A stretch of DNA of 8,668 nucleotides from an uncultured Anaerolineae bacterium (lineage in GTDB: Bacteria > Chloroflexota > Anaerolineae > Anaerolineales > UBA11858). The DNA is taken from assembly GCA_937893815.1 (NCBI GenBank), contig CALCSH010000089.1, positions 1 to 8,668 of the forward strand. The letters are read 5' to 3'. Below the pieces are notes generated by a model, which was not told the DNA's origin, searched no databases, and worked only from the letters and a program-made list of their open reading frames with translations. Every line of letters begins with the position of its first letter. The first letter of the stretch is position 1. Position numbers and translations under genes: made by a program. Shown piece after piece: positions 6,675 to 8,668 of this stretch.

Positions 6675-6730
6675 CTTTCCGCCCCTAAACGCATTCGCGG
6701 CGTTAGGGGCAAATCCCATGGAAAGGAGGT
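6675..6730 (+). promoter_or_regulatory. Candidate bS6:bS18 autoregulatory leader of rpsF
   Basis: CTTTCC (6675-6680) is a perfect 6-bp complement of GGAAAG (6720-6725), which overlaps the start of the Shine-Dalgarno AAGGAGGT (6723-6730). Inside it, GCCCCTAA (6681-6688) pairs perfectly with TTAGGGGC (6703-6710), and a further C-G-C pairing near the loop needs one bulged A. The two helices stack on the left side with no gap, leaving a 9-base bulge on the right. Many bacteria control the rpsF operon with a bS6:bS18-binding leader that carries a CCG trinucleotide; a CCG occurs at 6679-6681, but I cannot confirm it sits in the known motif. No clear promoter is seen between 6623 and 6675. Confidence 0.5.
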
Positions 6731-6734
6731 AATT

Positions 6735-7022
6735 ATGCGCGAATACGAACTCGTCTTCATCATCCATCCCGACCTGGACGAAAACGCCAGCAATGACGTT
6801 TTAGAAAAGGTTAAGAATTGGATCACCGAAGCAGGGGGCACCATCAACAAAGTTGACCCTTGGGGAAAAAGGAAGTTGGCCTATCCTATTCGAAAACAGA
6901 GTAACGGCCAGTATTTCTTGCTCACTATCCAAATCGCCCCCAGCTTTGTAACTGAGCTAGAACGCAATTTAAGATTCCAAGAATCTGTTATGCGTTTTAT
7001 GGTAACTGCCATCGAAGAGTAG
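6735..7022 (+). CDS. rpsF: 30S ribosomal protein bS6
   Basis: bS6 is a small-subunit ribosomal protein that binds the central domain of 16S rRNA together with bS18. The 95-residue product begins MREYELVFIIHPDL, typical of the family, and carries the signature WGKRKLAYPI (43-52), then GQYFLLTIQI and the ending SVMRFMVTAIEE. It lacks the long acidic C-terminal tail seen in E. coli. The ATG has a strong Shine-Dalgarno AAGGAGGT four bases upstream. It is the first gene of the rpsF-ssb-rpsR cluster, preceded by the foldable leader at 6675-6730. Confidence 0.97.
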   Translation: MREYELVFIIHPDLDENASNDVLEKVKNWITEAGGTINKVDPWGKRKLAYPIRKQSNGQYFLLTIQIAPSFVTELERNLRFQESVMRFMVTAIEE

Positions 7023-7035
7023 GACTTTCGCAAAG

Positions 7036-7074
7036 AACCGGAAATAGGGTTAACCCCTTGTTCTCCGGGTTTTT
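7036..7074 (+). other. Hairpin in the rpsF-ssb gap, possible attenuator
   Basis: AACCGGA (7036-7042) pairs with TCCGGGTT (7064-7071) with one bulged G, and a short T-run ends at 7074. Inside lies the perfect 10-bp palindrome GGGTTAACCC (7047-7056). An alternative pairing AACCC (7052-7056) with GGGTT (7067-7071) is possible. It may lower readthrough from rpsF into ssb or set mRNA ends. As a terminator it is weak, because the T-run is short and partly in the stem. Confidence 0.4.
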
Positions 7075-7107
7075 CGTCTGGTCCAAAAAGAAACATAGGA
7101 GGCTGAG

Positions 7108-7497
7108 ATGAGCCGGGGCTTAAACAAAGTCATGATCATTGGTCATCTGGGGCGCGACCCTGAAATGCGTTATACGCCATCGGGTCGGCCTGTCACCACC
7201 TTTAGTGTAGCTACCAACCGAGGTTGGACAACTGCCGAGGGTGAGCGTCGAACAGACACAGAATGGTTCAATGTGGTCGCCTGGAATAAACTTGCCGAAA
7301 TCTGCAATCAATACCTGACCAAAGGTCAGCAAGTTTATATTGAAGGGCGTTTACAAACTCGCCGATGGGAAGATTCCAATGGAACCCGCCATACATCGGT
7401 TGAAGTAGTAGCCAATGAAATGACCATGCTCGGCGATCGCCGTGGAAACGATGAAATCGATGACGAAGAACCCATCGAGGATGAATTTCCCTTCTAG
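7108..7497 (+). CDS. ssb: Single-stranded DNA-binding protein SSB
   Basis: SSB coats single-stranded DNA in replication, repair and recombination, and recruits partner enzymes through its C-terminal tip. Residues 1 to about 108 form the OB fold: LNKVMIIGHLGRDPEMRYTPSG, the DNA-contacting aromatics in TEWFNVVAW (Trp53, Phe54, Trp59) and KGQQVYIEGRLQTRRWED. The C-terminus ends DEFPF, a version of the usual DDDIPF tip. At 129 residues it is short: the Gly/Gln-rich linker common in SSBs is replaced by about 20 mostly acidic residues. The ATG has AGGAGG (7097-7102) five bases upstream. Its place between rpsF and rpsR is the common bacterial arrangement. Confidence 0.97.
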   Translation: MSRGLNKVMIIGHLGRDPEMRYTPSGRPVTTFSVATNRGWTTAEGERRTDTEWFNVVAWNKLAEICNQYLTKGQQVYIEGRLQTRRWEDSNGTRHTSVEVVANEMTMLGDRRGNDEIDDEEPIEDEFPF

Positions 7498-7549
7498 CCG
7501 CGGCGCAATCAGCATCTATCCATACCATCACTAATCAGGAGTACGAACA

Positions 7550-7792
7550 GTGAGTGCATTCCAAAAACGGCGTTATTTCAAGCCGAGAAACTGCCGGTTT
7601 TGCGCAGACAGCAAGACCAAGATCGATTATAAAGACACCGATCTGCTCCGCCAGTATGTCTACGAAGATGGAAAAATCCGTCCTCGTCGTCAGACCGGTA
7701 CCTGCGCCAAACACCAGCGCGGCATCACCAAAGCGGTAAAGCGCGCCCGACATATTGCGCTGCTACCGTTTGTTGGCGAAATTCTGCGCTAA
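7550..7792 (+). CDS. rpsR: 30S ribosomal protein bS18, cysteine-containing form
   Basis: bS18 is a small basic ribosomal protein that pairs with bS6 on 16S rRNA. The 80-residue product has the family motifs YKDTDLLRQYV, GKIRPRRQTGTCAKHQR and AVKRARHIALLPF. It carries Cys15, Cys18, Cys52 and His55, arranged as CxxC and CxxH, so it appears to be the metal-binding (C+) form of bS18 and probably binds zinc. The start is GTG at 7550, supported by AGGAG (7537-7541) eight bases upstream. It is 52 bp after ssb and is followed by a terminator hairpin. rplI, often next to rpsR, is absent here. Confidence 0.97.
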   Translation: MSAFQKRRYFKPRNCRFCADSKTKIDYKDTDLLRQYVYEDGKIRPRRQTGTCAKHQRGITKAVKRARHIALLPFVGEILR

Positions 7793-7808
7793 ACGAACAC
7801 GCATCAAT

Positions 7809-7845
7809 GGGCATAGAGCATACCACTCTATGCCCTGATTCTTTA
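7809..7845 (+). terminator. Terminator hairpin after rpsR
   Basis: GGGCATAGAG (7809-7818) and CTCTATGCCC (7826-7835) form a perfect 10-bp stem with a 7-base loop, followed by TGATTCTTTAT. The T-run is interrupted, so termination may be partial. It lies 17 bases after the rpsR stop. Confidence 0.7.
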
Positions 7846-7855
7846 TACAACCATC

Positions 7856-8057
7856 GCAGCGAAAAGATCAACCTCCCAACCATCAGGGGCTATTTTCACG
7901 CTGCACACCAACTACATCAGAGCTTACGACCATTCTCCAGGTGATGAAATTACCTCCCTGGTCAACGGCGTAAGACCGATTACAAAATAGAGGCTCTTTG
8001 AGACTTTGCGTGGAGGTTCCCAGATTTGGGGGTGTACCTTGCGAAATCTCAGAGACC
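7856..8057 (+). promoter_or_regulatory. Three-stem-loop structured region before the foldase gene
   Basis: This gene-free stretch holds three successive stem-loops. The first pairs GCAGCG (7856-7861) with CGCTGC (7899-7904), with TCCC/GGGG inside (7874-7877, 7886-7889). The second pairs CTTACG (7923-7928) with CGTAAG (7969-7974), then ACC/GGT (7929-7931, 7960-7962), then AGGTGA (7939-7944) with TTACCT (7950-7955) around a 5-base loop. The third is a long imperfect stem from 7992 to 8057 with TGAGA/TCTCA (7999-8003, 8047-8051), TTT/AAA (8005-8007, 8044-8046), AGGT/ACCT (8014-8017, 8036-8039) and CCCA-GATT-TGGG at the tip. It ends 20 bases before the foldase ATG. It may be a 5' leader, a small RNA or a decayed palindromic element. 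I match it to no known riboswitch, tRNA or SRP RNA. Confidence 0.4.
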
Positions 8058-8077
8058 CAAAATAGATTGAGTAAGCT

Positions 8078-8668
8078 ATGGCAAAAGAGACTCGAAAACA
8101 GACCACACACAGCCGCAAGCACCTGGCTCGTGTCGAACGTGAAAATATCCAAAAGCGGATCATTATCATCGTATCCGCTGTTGTTGTCACTCTGGTTGTG
8201 CTGATTGCAATCTTTGGCGTGATCAAAGAGGGCGTTCTTACGCCCCGACAACCTGTTGTGACCGTTGGTGACTATAAAGCTACCCTGGAACAATTCCAGG
8301 CCCGGGTGCGCTACCAACGCTTCCAACTCGTCAATCAATACGCAAACTACTACAGTTTCTTGCAGAGCTTTAGCGACGAAAATACGCAAGCGTTAATTCA
8401 AAATAACTTGCAACAAATCCAATTTCAACTGGAACCGGTTTTCATTGGCACCAGTGTCATTGACGATATTGTCGCCGATTTACTGGTTCAACAAGAAGCG
8501 GAACTGCGCGGAATCACAGTGAGTGATGCGGAAGTTGACCAATTCATCGCGGAGAACTTCTTCTTGTATTATCCGGATGGGACACCTACCCCCGCCCCAA
8601 CGCGAGTCTTGGCCCCCACTTCCACGCTTTCTCCGATGCAGTTGACTCTGGTTCCCCAGGAACCCACT
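8078..8668 (+). CDS. Membrane-anchored SurA/PrsA-like foldase (partial)
   Basis: The first 197 residues are present and the gene runs off the right edge. A basic, Lys/Arg-rich N-terminus (1-27) is followed by one membrane helix (about 28-48, IIIIVSAVVVTLVVLIAIFGV). The part after it should lie outside the membrane. Residues 60-160 resemble the SurA/PrsA N-terminal chaperone region: PVVTVGDYKATLEQFQARVRYQR, and LLVQQEAELRGITVSDAEVDQFI. A Pro/Thr-rich low-complexity stretch (169-186) follows. Proteins of this layout usually continue into a PpiC-type peptidyl-prolyl isomerase domain, which would help secreted proteins fold, but that domain is not in the window and the call depends on it. The ATG at 8078 has only a weak ribosome site. 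It lies 20 bases after the third stem-loop. Confidence 0.75.
   Translation, partial: MAKETRKQTTHSRKHLARVERENIQKRIIIIVSAVVVTLVVLIAIFGVIKEGVLTPRQPVVTVGDYKATLEQFQARVRYQRFQLVNQYANYYSFLQSFSDENTQALIQNNLQQIQFQLEPVFIGTSVIDDIVADLLVQQEAELRGITVSDAEVDQFIAENFFLYYPDGTPTPAPTRVLAPTSTLSPMQLTLVPQEPT

Noticed and set aside
7844..7849. TATACA after the rpsR terminator as a -10 for the structured region and the foldase
   Set aside because: The -35 position falls in the terminator loop and does not resemble TTGACA.
7998..8204. 68-codon plus-strand open frame overlapping the foldase start
   Set aside because: Out of frame with the foldase and without a ribosome site or recognisable domain; it also covers most of the third stem-loop.
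7883..8389. 168-codon open frame on the minus strand covering the pre-foldase spacer and the foldase start
   Set aside because: It overlaps the membrane anchor and chaperone region of a clear plus-strand gene; the Cys- and Leu-rich product looks like an antisense translation of a hydrophobic segment.

Overview
The window reads as a chromosomal segment of a free-living bacterium with roughly half GC content, strong Shine-Dalgarno sites and consensus-like housekeeping promoters. Gene order and protein style (a SUF operon with a divergent SufR-like regulator, an rpsF-ssb-rpsR cluster without rplI next to it, a membrane-anchored foldase with a Pro/Thr linker) resemble Chloroflexota, perhaps Anaerolineae. 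That placement rests on general resemblance only. There is no rRNA, tRNA, CRISPR, transposase or phage gene.

Left half, minus strand (5390 down to 58): an iron-sulfur cluster assembly operon, sufC-sufB-sufD-(93-aa unknown)-sufS. SufC is the ATPase and SufB/SufD are the scaffold proteins. SufS supplies persulfide sulfur. The small protein between sufD and sufS is not a known Suf component. The gaps between these genes are 57 to 71 bp, and two of them hold inverted repeats. No SufU, SufA or SufE is inside the window; the next gene may lie left of position 1.

Middle, plus strand (5572-6563): a winged-helix regulator with four cysteines in its C-terminal half (SufR-like) and a MIP18/SufT-like protein, transcribed divergently from the suf operon. 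The 181-bp intergenic region holds two near-consensus promoters facing away from each other. Their -35 boxes are 27 bp apart, and the gap contains an 11-bp tandem repeat. This looks like a compact control region through which the regulator could sense cluster status and control both transcripts. A strong palindromic terminator at 6583-6622 ends the unit.

Right half, plus strand: rpsF-ssb-rpsR (ribosomal proteins bS6 and bS18 around single-stranded DNA-binding protein). The rpsF leader can fold so that its Shine-Dalgarno site is partly paired, as expected for autogenous control by bS6:bS18. After an rpsR terminator come about 240 bp without a gene that hold three successive stem-loops. A membrane-anchored SurA/PrsA-type foldase gene follows and runs off the right edge.

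Most of the window is core housekeeping DNA. The least explained parts are the 93-aa protein inside the suf operon, the three-hairpin leader before the foldase, and the architecture of the divergent suf control region.
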